Source of the DNA: Fen-999 sp044220545 | Lineage (GTDB): Bacteria > Pseudomonadota > Gammaproteobacteria > Burkholderiales > Rhodocyclaceae | DNA: 64,000 nucleotides | NCBI GenBank assembly: GCA_044220545.1 | Contig: JBGAQX010000007.1 | Location: 80,225 to 144,224, forward strand | Direction of reading: 5' to 3' | In this document: positions 25,124-34,381 of the stretch, piece after piece | Numbering within the stretch: the stretch's first letter is position 1 | Layout of the letters: each line of letters begins with the position of its first letter | The notes under the pieces: generated by a model | What the model saw: the letters and a program-made list of their open reading frames with translations, nothing else | The model's database searches: none | Told to the model about the DNA's origin: nothing | Translations under genes and position numbers: made by a program

Positions 25124-25597
25124 ATGCCAACATTTGTTCGTACCGAGAAGTGCGATGGCTGCAAAGGTCAGGACAAGACCGCCTGCATGTATATCTGCCC
25201 GCATGACCTGATGAAACTTGACAAGGATGGTTCCGACACCGGCCACGCCATGAAGGCGTTCAACCAGGAACCCGAGCAGTGCTGGGAGTGCTACTCCTGC
25301 GTCAAGATTTGCCCTCAAGGCGCCATCGAATGCCGTCACTACGCTGACGTCGTGCCGCTGGGAGGCTCGGTGCAGCCGCTGCGCGGTTCCGATTCCATCA
25401 TGTGGACCATCAAGTTCCGCAATGGCAATGTCAAGCGCTTCAAGTTCCCGATCCGTACTACTCCCGAGGGCTCCATCGATCCCTACGGTGGCAAGCCGGT
25501 GCCCAAGCTGGCCGATATTACCGCGGTCGGCTCGTTCACCCGGGACATGATGGGTGGCTTCCGCTCCGGCAACCCCGCCGAACTGATCCGCAAGTAA
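25124..25597 (+). CDS. aprB: Adenylylsulfate reductase beta subunit AprB
   Basis: 157 residues with two [4Fe-4S] clusters: CDGCKG with CMYICP, and CWECYSCVKICP, followed by the C-terminal tail that wraps around AprA. It passes electrons between the AprA FAD and the membrane or Qmo-like partner. In a sulfur oxidiser AprBA joins sulfite to AMP to form APS, the substrate of Sat. It is preceded by AAGGAG and lies 21 bases before aprA. Confidence 0.97.
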   Translation: MPTFVRTEKCDGCKGQDKTACMYICPHDLMKLDKDGSDTGHAMKAFNQEPEQCWECYSCVKICPQGAIECRHYADVVPLGGSVQPLRGSDSIMWTIKFRNGNVKRFKFPIRTTPEGSIDPYGGKPVPKLADITAVGSFTRDMMGGFRSGNPAELIRK

Positions 25598-25618
25598 TCT
25601 TTGATCGAGGAATTGAAA

Positions 25619-27646
25619 ATGGCTGGAACTTTTGATAAACCAGAAGTCGTACAAGAAGAACTTGACGTTCTGTTGATCGGCGGCGGCATGGCCTGCTGCG
25701 GTACCGCTTACGAAATCATGCGTTGGGCCGAGGTTCTCAAGGCCGAGACCGGCAAGGACCTGAAGATCAAGCTGGTCGACAAGGCCGCGATGGACCGCTC
25801 CGGCGCCGTGGCGCAGGGCCTGTCCGCGATCAACACCTACATCGGCGACAAGCAGGATCCCGCCGACTACGCCCGCATGGTCTCCAACGACCTGATGGGC
25901 ATCACCCGCGACGACTTGGCCTACGACGTCGGCCGCAACGTCGATGACTCCGTTCATCTGTTCGAAGAGTGGGGCCTGCCGATCTGGAAGACCGATGCCG
26001 CCGGTGTCCGTCACGACGGCGCGGAAGCCATCCGTGAAGGTTTGCCAGCGCTGAAGGACGGCGGCCAGCCGGTCCGTTCGGGCAAGTGGCAGATCATGAT
26101 CAATGGCGAATCCTACAAGTGGATCGTCGCCGAGGCCGCCAAGAAGGCGCTGGGCCTTGACCGCATCCAGGAGCGCGTCTTCATCGTGCACCTGATCAAC
26201 GACAAGAACGACCCGACCCGCATCGCTGGTGCCGCAGGCTTCTCCGTTCGCGAGAACAAGATCTACATCTACAAGGCCAAGGCCGTCATTCTGGCCGCCG
26301 GTGGCTGCGTCAACCTGTTCCGTCCGCGTTCCGTTGGCGAAGGTCAAGGCCGCGCCTGGTACCCGGTGTGGAACGCCGGTTCGACCTACTCGATGGCGGC
26401 GGAAGCTGGCGCCGAGCTGACCATGATGGAAAACCGCTTCGTGCCCGCCCGCTTCAAGGACGGCTACGGCCCGGTCGGCGCCTGGTTCCTGTTGTTCAAG
26501 GCTCGTGCTGCCAACGCCTACGGCGAAGACTACATGACCAAGAACAAGGACATGCTGAACGACTACCCGCCCTATGGCCAGGCCGCCGTTCCCGCTTCTT
26601 GCCTGCGCAACCACCTGATGCTGAAGGAAATGAAGGAAGGTCGCGGCCCGATCTACATGGACACCGTCACCGCGCTGGCCAAGCTGCGCGAGACCCTGTC
26701 GCCGAAGGAAGTCAAGCACCTCGAAGCCGAGGCCTGGGAAGACTTCCTCGACATGTGTATCGGTCAGTGCGGCATCTGGGTCGGCGAGAACATCGAGCCC
26801 GAGAAGAAGATGTCCGAACTGATGCCGACCGAGCCCTACCTGCTCGGCTCGCACTCCGGTTGCTGCGGCATCTGGGTGTCCGGCCCGACCGACGTCGGGG
26901 CGCCGACCTCGGAAGAGTACACCGGCATCCCCGCCCACCTGCCGTCCGGCTGGAACTGGGGTTACCGTGGCATGACCACCGTCAAGGGGCTGTTCACCGC
27001 CGGCGACGGCGTGGGCGCGGCAGGCCACAAGTTCTCCTCCGGTTCGCACACCGAAGGCCGTCTGGCCGCCAAGGCGATGGTCAAGTACTGCATGGACAAT
27101 GCCGATCTGAAGCCCGAGCTCGACGAGAGCCCCGAGCAGATCGCCGAAGCCATCTGGAAGCCGGTCCGCAACTTCCTGGAGTTCAAGGACTACACCACCG
27201 CCATCGACGTCAACCCCAACTACATCACGCCCAAGATGCTGCAGTTCCGTTTGCAGAAGATCATGGACGAGTACGTTGCGGGCGTTGCAACCTACTACAA
27301 CACCAACGACAAGATGTTGGCCGTTGCGGAGGAAAAGCTCGAGATGCTGAAGGAAGACGCTCAGAAGATGCGTGCGAAGGATCTGCACGAACTGCTGCGC
27401 GCCTGGGAAAACTACCACCGCATCCTGACGGCCGAAGCCCACATGAAGCACATCCAGTTCCGTGAAGAGAGCCGCTATCCCGGCTTCTACTATCGCACCG
27501 ACAAGAACTTCGTCGATGAGACCAACTGGCACTGCTTCGTGAACTCGATCTACGACAAGAAGACCAAGAAGTGGACCTGCTTCAAGCGCAAGCACGTCGA
27601 TCTGGTCGACAAGTCGAAGCTGTTCAAGGCTGCCGCGCCTCACTAA
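25619..27646 (+). CDS. aprA: Adenylylsulfate reductase alpha subunit AprA
   Basis: 675 residues. The N-terminal FAD-binding motif is VLLIGGGMACCGTAYE; further landmarks are MDRSGAVAQGLSAINTY near the flavin, GCVNLFRPRSVGEGQGR and RYPGFYYRTDKN. It is the catalytic flavoprotein of the APS reductase family, working oxidatively here if the host oxidises sulfur. The ATG at 25619 follows GAGGA. A strong terminator follows the stop, so sat-aprB-aprA ends here. Confidence 0.97.
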   Translation: MAGTFDKPEVVQEELDVLLIGGGMACCGTAYEIMRWAEVLKAETGKDLKIKLVDKAAMDRSGAVAQGLSAINTYIGDKQDPADYARMVSNDLMGITRDDLAYDVGRNVDDSVHLFEEWGLPIWKTDAAGVRHDGAEAIREGLPALKDGGQPVRSGKWQIMINGESYKWIVAEAAKKALGLDRIQERVFIVHLINDKNDPTRIAGAAGFSVRENKIYIYKAKAVILAAGGCVNLFRPRSVGEGQGRAWYPVWNAGSTYSMAAEAGAELTMMENRFVPARFKDGYGPVGAWFLLFKARAANAYGEDYMTKNKDMLNDYPPYGQAAVPASCLRNHLMLKEMKEGRGPIYMDTVTALAKLRETLSPKEVKHLEAEAWEDFLDMCIGQCGIWVGENIEPEKKMSELMPTEPYLLGSHSGCCGIWVSGPTDVGAPTSEEYTGIPAHLPSGWNWGYRGMTTVKGLFTAGDGVGAAGHKFSSGSHTEGRLAAKAMVKYCMDNADLKPELDESPEQIAEAIWKPVRNFLEFKDYTTAIDVNPNYITPKMLQFRLQKIMDEYVAGVATYYNTNDKMLAVAEEKLEMLKEDAQKMRAKDLHELLRAWENYHRILTAEAHMKHIQFREESRYPGFYYRTDKNFVDETNWHCFVNSIYDKKTKKWTCFKRKHVDLVDKSKLFKAAAPH

Positions 27647-27669
27647 GCAGTCGTTTCAGCACCAGGAAG

Positions 27670-27699
27670 CCGGGCGTCGCGAGACGCCCGGTTTTTCTT
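27670..27699 (+). terminator. Rho-independent terminator after aprA
   Basis: 9-bp stem CCGGGCGTC/GACGCCCGG with a GCGA (GNRA) tetraloop, followed by TTTTT. It lies 24 bases after the aprA stop. Confidence 0.92.
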
Positions 27700-27789
27700 T
27701 TCGGGGTTTGAAAAGCCTTGTTTGCAAAGAGGCCACGTTTCGTGGCACCTTCGCACACCAGGTTCGATACGAATACGACGAGGTCGCCC

Positions 27790-28719
27790 ATGTCCAACAA
27801 GATTGAGATTCCTTTCCCGCAGAGCCCAGTCATGCCCACGTTGATCGAGGGCGGCCATCAGCTCCAGTTTTCCTGCCACAAGGGCATCGGCTGCTGGAAC
27901 GCCTGCTGCGCCAACATCGACATCTCGCTGACACCGTACGACATCATTCGGCTGAAGAAGCGGCTGGGCATCAGTTCCACAGTCTTTCTCCAAGACTACA
28001 CCGTGCCCTATGAGATGGAAAAGGAGGGCATCGCCGGTGTCAAGTTCCGTCCGGTCGATGGCGGTACCGCCTGCCGTTTCATGACCCCTGAAGGTTGTTC
28101 GGTCTACGAAGACCGGCCGACCGCCTGCCGCTACTACCCCGTCGCTTTGTTGTCGATGCGCAAGCAGGACGAATATGTCGACAGCCAGTCCTATGCCCTG
28201 GTCAAGGAAGACCACTGCAAGGGCCATGAGGTGGCGCGCACCGTGACCATCGACGAGTACCGCACCGAGCAGGGCGTCGTGGAATACGATGAACTGGCGC
28301 GCGGCTGGCGCCAACTGGTGCTGAAGAAGAAGTCATCCGGCCCCAGTATCGGCGCGCCCTCGCTGAAGAGTCGGCAACTATTCTTCATGGCCTGCTACGA
28401 CGTCGACACCTTTCACAATTTCGTCGACAGCGAGGCCTTCGGCAAGCTGTTCAAACTGGGTGCCGACGAGAAGGCGTTGTTGATGGCCGACGATGTCGAG
28501 CTGATGCAGTTTGCTTTCCGTTTCCTCAAGCAAGTCATGTTTGGCGAGCAGACCATCGCCATGGACGAGACCATGGCCAGGGAGCGGCTTGAGAAATGGC
28601 GCGTTCGTCAGGCCGAAGTCGAGCGCGAAGCCGCCGAGAAGCGGGCGCGCGACGAGGAGGATATGTACCTGAGCGACGGCGATTGCGCCGATACCGGCGG
28701 GAGTTGCGGCTCCGAATGA
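27790..28719 (+). CDS. YkgJ-family cysteine-cluster protein (putative zinc/iron-chelating)
   Basis: 309 residues. Clustered cysteines lie in the first 120 residues: CHKGIGCWNACC, CRFMTPEGC and CRYYP, the YkgJ/CxxCxxCC-type metal-binding motif. A middle helical region and a charged C-terminal tail (residues about 275-309) with two more cysteines follow. Its function is unknown in general; such proteins are thought to bind iron or zinc. The next gene's ATG overlaps its stop (ATGA), tying it to the AAA+ ATPase and VWA protein downstream. Confidence 0.8.
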   Translation: MSNKIEIPFPQSPVMPTLIEGGHQLQFSCHKGIGCWNACCANIDISLTPYDIIRLKKRLGISSTVFLQDYTVPYEMEKEGIAGVKFRPVDGGTACRFMTPEGCSVYEDRPTACRYYPVALLSMRKQDEYVDSQSYALVKEDHCKGHEVARTVTIDEYRTEQGVVEYDELARGWRQLVLKKKSSGPSIGAPSLKSRQLFFMACYDVDTFHNFVDSEAFGKLFKLGADEKALLMADDVELMQFAFRFLKQVMFGEQTIAMDETMARERLEKWRVRQAEVEREAAEKRARDEEDMYLSDGDCADTGGSCGSE

Positions 28720-29531
28720 GGACGCCGGACCTCCTCTCGCCGCAACTCGCCACGGTCGGCGACGAGCCCTACTACCAGCCGGTTGGGGAAGAACTGGCGT
28801 TGTTCGAAACGGCCTATCGGCGCCGCTTGCCGGTACTGCTCAAGGGGCCGACCGGCTGTGGCAAGACGCGTTTCGTCGAGTACATGGCGTGGCGCCTCAA
28901 GCGGCCGCTGGTGACGGTTGCCTGCCACGATGACCTCACCACGGCCGACCTGGTTGGCCGCTATCTGATCGTCGGCGAGCAGACCGTCTGGATGGATGGG
29001 CCGCTCACCGCCGCCGTGCGGGCGGGAGCCATCTGTTATCTGGACGAGATCGTCGAAGCGCGCAAGGACACCACGGTGGTCATTCATCCCCTGACCGACA
29101 GCCGCCGCGTGTTGGCCGTGGACAAGCGCGGCGAACTGGTCTCGGCCCCCGACGACTTCATGCTGGTGATCTCCTACAACCCCGGCTACCAAAGTGTGTT
29201 GAAGGAAATCAAGCCGAGCACGCGGCAGCGTTTCGTCGCCCTGGAGTTCGACTATCCCTCCGCCGAGGTGGAGACCGGCATCGTCGCCACTGAAGGCGGC
29301 GTGGACGCGGCTTTCGCCCGCAAACTGGTCAAGCTGGCGGAACTGACCCGCAATCTGAAGGGCCAGGGCCTCGACGAGGGTGCCAGTACCCGCCTGCTGG
29401 TGCATGCGGCGCAGTTGGTCAGCGCCGGCATGGCGCCGCCCTCGGCCTGCACGGCGGCCATCGCCCGAGCGCTGACCGACGACCCGGACATGAACGAGAC
29501 CTTGAACGACCTTGTCCGAGCCGTCTTCTAG
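28716..29531 (+). CDS. CbbQ/NorQ-type AAA+ ATPase (MoxR family)
   Basis: 271 residues. Walker A GPTGCGKTRF, Walker B AICYLDEI, sensor VISYNPGYQ and the C-terminal CbbQ_C region are present. CbbQ- and NorQ-type ATPases work with a VWA partner (CbbO/NorD) to remodel or activate metalloenzymes such as Rubisco or NO reductase. No rbcL or norB is in the window, so the client is not evident; AprBA upstream is a possible client. The start at 28716 overlaps the preceding stop. Confidence 0.86.
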   Translation: MRTPDLLSPQLATVGDEPYYQPVGEELALFETAYRRRLPVLLKGPTGCGKTRFVEYMAWRLKRPLVTVACHDDLTTADLVGRYLIVGEQTVWMDGPLTAAVRAGAICYLDEIVEARKDTTVVIHPLTDSRRVLAVDKRGELVSAPDDFMLVISYNPGYQSVLKEIKPSTRQRFVALEFDYPSAEVETGIVATEGGVDAAFARKLVKLAELTRNLKGQGLDEGASTRLLVHAAQLVSAGMAPPSACTAAIARALTDDPDMNETLNDLVRAVF

Positions 29532-31590
29532 TTCCGCCAGGAAGCTTTTCGAACACGAGCTGGAAGAGCGGCTCGACACCGTCCTCTTCGCCTCGCCCTC
29601 GCACCGCTCGATAACCCGGTTGGCGGGAGCGCTTGAGTCGCTGAGCCGCGCCCAGCAGGACAAGGTGCTGCACTGGGCCGGCATAGCCGCCAAGACCTAC
29701 GCCGAGATTGGCTACCTGCTGGCTACCCTGGCGCCGAAAGCCTTTGAGCTTCTGGATGACGACGGCTTTGATGCCTGGGTGCTGGCCGGGCTGGATGCGT
29801 ACGATCGCCAAGGTCTGCGGCCCGCGATGGACCAGTTGCGCAACATCGATGCCTTTCGTGCCGCCCGCGCCGGAACCCCGGTGACCCGCCTGGTCGAAGT
29901 GGAAGCAAGACTGTCGCGTTTCCTGCAGGGACTATCCGGGCGTCCCTTGGCGGTGCGAGCCGCTGCGAGCGCCTGGACGGATACGGAGAACGTGTTTCTC
30001 CCGGAACTGCTGGTGCGGTATCCGGACGCCGAATCCAACCGCCGGCTCTACAAGGCCATGGCGACCATACTTTGGGCGCAGACCCGTTTTGGCACCTTCA
30101 ACGTCGACCTGGAGCAGCGGCTGGCGGTCTGGCCGGACCGCCAACGGGCGCTGGACTGGCTGGCGGTGCTCGAGGCGATGCGCCTGGATGCCCGCATCGC
30201 CGCGGAACTCCCCGGGCTCGCCGCCGAGATCATCACGCTGCGTGGCCCCTGGCCGGCCAGTTTGCAAGCGGCCGCCGATCGATTGGCCCGGCCCGGCGCA
30301 ACCATTGCCGACACACTGGCCGTGCTGGCGGACTGTATGGATTCGGCCGAAGGCCCACCCCATGTCGCCGTGGTCGGCGGCATCGACCCGTCCGCGGCCT
30401 GGCGGGTGCGCGCCGAACGGATCGAGCGAGATACGCAGACAGTGCGCAAGGCGGTTGCCAACCTCAAGGGCATGGTCGGCCGGCGACCGGCCAGTGAATC
30501 GCCGCTGACCGTCACGCAGGACGGCGAGGACGCACCCCTGGACTTCCGCATGGACGGTGAGGCGGTGACCTTGCCACCCGACGCGCAAGCCGCCGCCCAG
30601 TCGCTCATCCAGGATCTTGGCGAGTTGCCGCCGGAAGCATTGACCGCCGCAGGCCACGGCCAATGGCAGCCCACCGACAAGGAAGGGCCCGGCCCTGAAT
30701 TGGTCAGCGATCGGGACGCCAACTATCGATACGACGAATGGGATACCCATCGCGGCGCCTACCGGCGCGCCTGGTGCCACGTCTACGAGACGGAAGTGAA
30801 AGCTGGCGACCCGGCCTATGTGCGCGAGGTGAGCAGTCGCTACGCGGCGCTGATCCGGCAGATTCGCCGCCGTTTCGAGATAGTCCGCGGCGAAGACCGG
30901 ATCCTCGGTCGCCAGCCCGATGGCGAGGAGATCGACCTCGATGCCCTGGTCGACGCCCTGGCCGACCGGCGCGGCGGTGCGGAGCCGTCCGAGCGGGTCT
31001 TCTGTCGCCGGGTGCGCAATGAGCGCAGTCTGGCGGCACTGTTCATGGTCGACATGAGCGGCAGCACCAAGGGCTGGATCAACGACGCCGAGCGCGAGGC
31101 GCTGATCATGCTCAGTGAGGGCATCGAGGCATTGGGTGACAGCTATGCCATCTATGGCTTTTCCGGGTGGACACGTACCCGTTGTGACATCTACCGCATC
31201 AAGGGTTTCCGCGAAGCGTACGACGAAACGGTGCGCGCGCGCATTGCCGGTATCGAGGCCAAGGACTACACCCGCATGGGAGTGGCGATTCGCCACCTGA
31301 CTCGCCTGCTGGTCGCCGAGCCGGTTCGCCACAAGTTGCTGGTGACGCTTTCCGACGGGCGTCCGGACGACTTCGGCGACGAATATCGCGGCAACTACGG
31401 CATCGAGGATACGCGCCACGCACTGCTGGAGGCACGCGAAAAGGGTGTGCGCAGCTACTGTGTGACCATCGACCGCCAAGGCGCCGACTACCTCAAGCAC
31501 ATGTACGGCCCCGCCAGCTACACCGTGCTCGACGAGGTGCACAAGCTGCCCCTCAAACTTGCCGACATCTACCGCCGGCTGACCCGATAG
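29512..31590 (+). CDS. CbbO/NorD-like VWA-domain protein
   Basis: 692 residues. About 470 residues of mostly helical sequence lead to a C-terminal von Willebrand A domain with an intact MIDAS signature DMSGS (in FMVDMSGSTKGW), a threonine (DYTRMG) and LSDGRPDD. It is the usual partner of the preceding AAA+ protein. The TTG at 29512 is inferred: the frame is closed by a stop at 29503 and no ATG or GTG is available near the start, so the gene overlaps the ATPase by 20 bases. It ends inside the convergent methyltransferase gene (22-base overlap). Confidence 0.82.
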   Translation: MSEPSSSSARKLFEHELEERLDTVLFASPSHRSITRLAGALESLSRAQQDKVLHWAGIAAKTYAEIGYLLATLAPKAFELLDDDGFDAWVLAGLDAYDRQGLRPAMDQLRNIDAFRAARAGTPVTRLVEVEARLSRFLQGLSGRPLAVRAAASAWTDTENVFLPELLVRYPDAESNRRLYKAMATILWAQTRFGTFNVDLEQRLAVWPDRQRALDWLAVLEAMRLDARIAAELPGLAAEIITLRGPWPASLQAAADRLARPGATIADTLAVLADCMDSAEGPPHVAVVGGIDPSAAWRVRAERIERDTQTVRKAVANLKGMVGRRPASESPLTVTQDGEDAPLDFRMDGEAVTLPPDAQAAAQSLIQDLGELPPEALTAAGHGQWQPTDKEGPGPELVSDRDANYRYDEWDTHRGAYRRAWCHVYETEVKAGDPAYVREVSSRYAALIRQIRRRFEIVRGEDRILGRQPDGEEIDLDALVDALADRRGGAEPSERVFCRRVRNERSLAALFMVDMSGSTKGWINDAEREALIMLSEGIEALGDSYAIYGFSGWTRTRCDIYRIKGFREAYDETVRARIAGIEAKDYTRMGVAIRHLTRLLVAEPVRHKLLVTLSDGRPDDFGDEYRGNYGIEDTRHALLEAREKGVRSYCVTIDRQGADYLKHMYGPASYTVLDEVHKLPLKLADIYRRLTR

Positions 31591-32732
31591 CCCCAAACCG
31601 CGAACAGCGGATCGGCGAAGGGGCGGCCTTGCGGGCGCCAGGTGCCGGCGGGGGCCGGCAGCCCGCGGAGTGATTCGGTTGCCAGGTTTTCAAATTCTCC
31701 CGACAGGCGAAGATATTCGGTCACCAGTGCCATGCGCTCGAAGGGATGCAACTCGCTCCAGAGGCGGATCGCCTTGGGCGGGAACCAGCGGTCGGAAAAG
31801 GTGATCACGCAGGGCGCGCCGGGCTTCATTACCCGCGCCAACTCGCCAACCACCGCCAGCGGCTGGGTGAGGTATTCGATCGACAAGGCGCACAGCACGG
31901 CATCGAAGGTGGCATCGGGCAACGGAAGTCGGGGTGCCTGATTCAAGTCATGGATCAGGCGCGTCGACAGGCGGGGGTTCTGCGCCAATTCGCTCGTGTT
32001 CATGCCCAGACCGGTCACGGTCAGTTCGACATCATCCGGCAAATGTGAATTCCAACTCGCCATCAGATCGAGGACCGCCATGCCGGGACGCAGAAGGCGG
32101 CGATACAGGGCGGAAATCTCTCCGCGGGTCGGTGCGTCCAGATGATCGACCAGGCGTTCGCGATCATAGAAGCGGCTGTCGTCGGACTCGTCGTGCCGGG
32201 CAAACGGCATGCCGGCGTGGAAGTCGGTGTCGGCGCCCGCCAGCGCGGCCTGCATGCCCGGCCCCCCGATGACCAGTTGTTCGAGCAGATCGTCGCCGGG
32301 AGTGGACGGCGATACGCCATCTCGCCGCTCGATGACTGTGCAATCCACGGCGACCTCAACGCCTTGCAAGGGCGCGTTGAAGTCGGCGAGAACGCTGGCA
32401 TCGGTGACCTGGACGGCGCGGAAGGGCCGCAGATCCTGGCGCGGAAATTCGTTCAACAATCCCCTTGGGTAGTGCCTGCCGACCAGCGGGCGCGCATGAC
32501 GCCAGCCCTGGAGCGTGGTTTCGCGCACTTGGCGCGGGTCGCGTTCGCCAAGGACGATGATGTTGCCCATCGCTACGGGGTCATTGAGCGCTGTCCGGGC
32601 GAGCGGTGCCAGCGATCGCTTGGCGAGATGAGCGTGGCCAACGTCGACGCCGGCAAACACTTGGCGATCCCGGTGATGGGCATGGCGACTTCGCCAGGCA
32701 ACAGAAACTTCAAGATCGAACCAGCTGGTCAC
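31569..32732 (-). CDS. SAM-dependent methyltransferase with N-terminal extension
   Basis: 387 residues from GTG at 32732, with AGGA about 10 nt upstream. Residues about 170-385 are a class I methyltransferase: motif I region AVLDLMASWNSHLP, FDAVLCALSIEYL, ELARVMKPGAPCVITFSDRWFP. Third-position GC bias shows the N-terminal half is coding in this frame back to at least base 32400. Its segment around ADFNAPLQGVEVAVD resembles the DFNxPLxG stretch of SlyD-type FKBP isomerases, so it may be an isomerase-like or remnant domain; this is weak. The first 60 residues are the least certain part, and the true start could be ATG at 32567. The substrate is unknown. Confidence 0.65.
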   Translation of the reverse strand: MTSWFDLEVSVAWRSRHAHHRDRQVFAGVDVGHAHLAKRSLAPLARTALNDPVAMGNIIVLGERDPRQVRETTLQGWRHARPLVGRHYPRGLLNEFPRQDLRPFRAVQVTDASVLADFNAPLQGVEVAVDCTVIERRDGVSPSTPGDDLLEQLVIGGPGMQAALAGADTDFHAGMPFARHDESDDSRFYDRERLVDHLDAPTRGEISALYRRLLRPGMAVLDLMASWNSHLPDDVELTVTGLGMNTSELAQNPRLSTRLIHDLNQAPRLPLPDATFDAVLCALSIEYLTQPLAVVGELARVMKPGAPCVITFSDRWFPPKAIRLWSELHPFERMALVTEYLRLSGEFENLATESLRGLPAPAGTWRPQGRPFADPLFAVWGYRVSRR

Positions 32733-32766
32733 AAGTCACAGATCCTGTATTGCCGAGCGCGGCGTC

Positions 32767-32809
32767 GGAAAAAACAGCGGCGCCGTTCCCAAGGGAAGGG
32801 CGCCGCTGT
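32767..32809 (-). terminator. Rho-independent terminator of the qmoAB-hdrCB operon
   Basis: 10-11-bp stem CAGCGGCGCC/GGCGCCGCTG with an inner 5-bp stem TTCCC/GGGAA. On the minus strand it is followed by six T. It lies 22 bases after the hdrB stop. Confidence 0.92.
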
Positions 32810-32830
32810 CTTTCCCCGAGCAAGTGCTTC

Positions 32831-33727
32831 TTATTTGTTGGCGATACCTTCCAGTTTCTCGGCGCGGATCAGTTGCCCATCAAGCCCCGCCTGCTTGGCC
32901 GAGCCGCCGTAGGCGACCGACATCAGTTGCGTGTAATAGACAACCGGCATCGTGAGCTTCGTACCGTGCTTCTTGTTGATTTCCGACTGGTAGATCTCGA
33001 CGTTGGCCTGGCACAGTTGGCACGGCGTCACGATCATGTTGGCGCCATTATCGTAGGCCGATTCAACGATGTCGCGAATCTGTTTCTGGGACTTCTCGGG
33101 CTCCGAAAAGGCCAGTGCGCCACCGCAGCAGGTGACCTTCTGCTCGTACTTCACCGCCTCGGCGCCCACCGTTTCGATCATCTTGTCGAGGTAAAGCGGG
33201 TTTTCGAACGATTCACCGGCGATGCCAAAGGGCCGATTGGTCTGGCAGCCGACATAGCCGGCAATTTTCAGGCCTTCCAGCGGCTTGACCACCGGCGCCT
33301 TCATGCCTTCGAAGCCGATGTCCTCGATCAGCACCTCGGTCATGTGCCGGGCGCGCACGGTGTTCTTCAGGTTCAGGCCGGCTTCCTTGAGGGCCTCGTT
33401 GGTCTCGGCCAGCAGGCTGCTGTGCTCGGCCAGCCGCTCGTGGGTTTCCCGGCTGGCCAGCCAGCAGGCCGGGCAACCGGAGACCATGTCCTGACCAGGC
33501 AGTTCCTTTTCGGCCAGCGCGAGGTTGCGGGCATTGATGACCAGACGCGGCAGTTCGCCACCCTCACCGTAGCCGATCGAAGCACCGCAGCAGTTCCAGT
33601 CAGGGATCTCGTTCAACTGGATGTCGAGTTTCTGGCACATGACCTCCATCGAGGTCGGGAAGTTCGATGCCGAGGCGCCCTTTTGCGAGGAGCAGCCCGG
33701 GTAGAACGCATACTGTTTCTTGGCCAT
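32831..33727 (-). CDS. hdrB: Heterodisulfide reductase subunit B-like protein
   Basis: 298 residues with two CCG domains: DWNCCGAS with upstream CSSQ and downstream CPACW, and VTCCGGALAF with CQTNRPFG and CQLCQ. These bind the non-cubane [4Fe-4S] cluster of HdrB. Together with HdrC it replaces the membrane subunit QmoC of the Qmo complex, an arrangement known from Gram-positive sulfate reducers. It is soluble, with no membrane helix. The start has GAGGAA upstream; hdrC lies 16 bases before it. Confidence 0.9.
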   Translation of the reverse strand: MAKKQYAFYPGCSSQKGASASNFPTSMEVMCQKLDIQLNEIPDWNCCGASIGYGEGGELPRLVINARNLALAEKELPGQDMVSGCPACWLASRETHERLAEHSSLLAETNEALKEAGLNLKNTVRARHMTEVLIEDIGFEGMKAPVVKPLEGLKIAGYVGCQTNRPFGIAGESFENPLYLDKMIETVGAEAVKYEQKVTCCGGALAFSEPEKSQKQIRDIVESAYDNGANMIVTPCQLCQANVEIYQSEINKKHGTKLTMPVVYYTQLMSVAYGGSAKQAGLDGQLIRAEKLEGIANK

Positions 33728-33743
33728 TGATCAGTTTCCTCTG

Positions 33744-34364
33744 TCAGGCGAGGCCGCGGCGGCGATCTTCGATTTCGCGCGCCTTGGCGACCATCTTCTT
33801 GATGCCGCTGCTGTCTTTGCACTTGTGGCCGCCGATAATTTCCATCGGGTTGAGCCGCTTGGCCTTGACCAGGCCAAGGCCGATACCCTGCATGGCCATG
33901 GCATTCTTGATGCCCTGACCGAAGCCATCCTTGAAGTACATGGCCAGGGAGAACTTCAGCTCATTGACGCGACCGGTCTTGACCAGGTTGTCCCAGAACA
34001 GCTTGGCGATCTCGCGGGTCGGTTGGCCCTTGGGCGCCATGTCCAGTCGATGGGCATAGTTGGCCAGGCCGTGCATGATGTGGGTGATCGGCAGCTTCCG
34101 CGGGCAACGGACGATGCAGTTGTAGCAGGAAGTACACATCCACATCGAATCCGAGGAAAGAACTTCTTCGCGCTTGCCGGCGCGAATCATCATGAAGATC
34201 TTCTGCGGCGAATGTTCCCAATGCGGGCCGAGCGGGCAGGAACCGGCGCAGACGCCGCACTGCATGCACATCTTGACCCAGTGGCCGTCCTCGACGCGTT
34301 CCTCGACTTCCTTGAGGAAGTTGTTCTTGTAGCGCGCCACGGCTTGCGTGTTCAGATCGCTCAT
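33744..34364 (-). CDS. hdrC: Heterodisulfide reductase subunit C-like iron-sulfur protein
   Basis: 206 residues with two [4Fe-4S] motifs, CMQCGVCAGSCPLGP and CTSCYNCIVRCPRK, and no transmembrane segment, so it is HdrC rather than the cytochrome-b-bearing QmoC. It should carry electrons between QmoAB and HdrB. The ATG is preceded by AAGGAG. It lies 17 bases after qmoB in a tight operon. Confidence 0.9.
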   Translation of the reverse strand: MSDLNTQAVARYKNNFLKEVEERVEDGHWVKMCMQCGVCAGSCPLGPHWEHSPQKIFMMIRAGKREEVLSSDSMWMCTSCYNCIVRCPRKLPITHIMHGLANYAHRLDMAPKGQPTREIAKLFWDNLVKTGRVNELKFSLAMYFKDGFGQGIKNAMAMQGIGLGLVKAKRLNPMEIIGGHKCKDSSGIKKMVAKAREIEDRRRGLA

Positions 34365-34381
34365 TTGTATTCCGCTCCTTC

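Noticed and set aside
25100..27643. 847-codon open frame on the minus strand opposite aprB and aprA
   Set aside because: It lies wholly antisense to two conserved genes, starts and stops with their codon periodicity, and its translation has no recognisable domain; GC-rich third positions on the sense strand create it.
29932..31596. 554-codon minus-strand frame opposite the VWA gene
   Set aside because: Antisense shadow; the sense strand has a VWA domain with an intact MIDAS motif.
32142..33730. Plus-strand frames across the methyltransferase N terminus and hdrB
   Set aside because: Codon third positions favour the minus strand throughout, and the translations show no domain.
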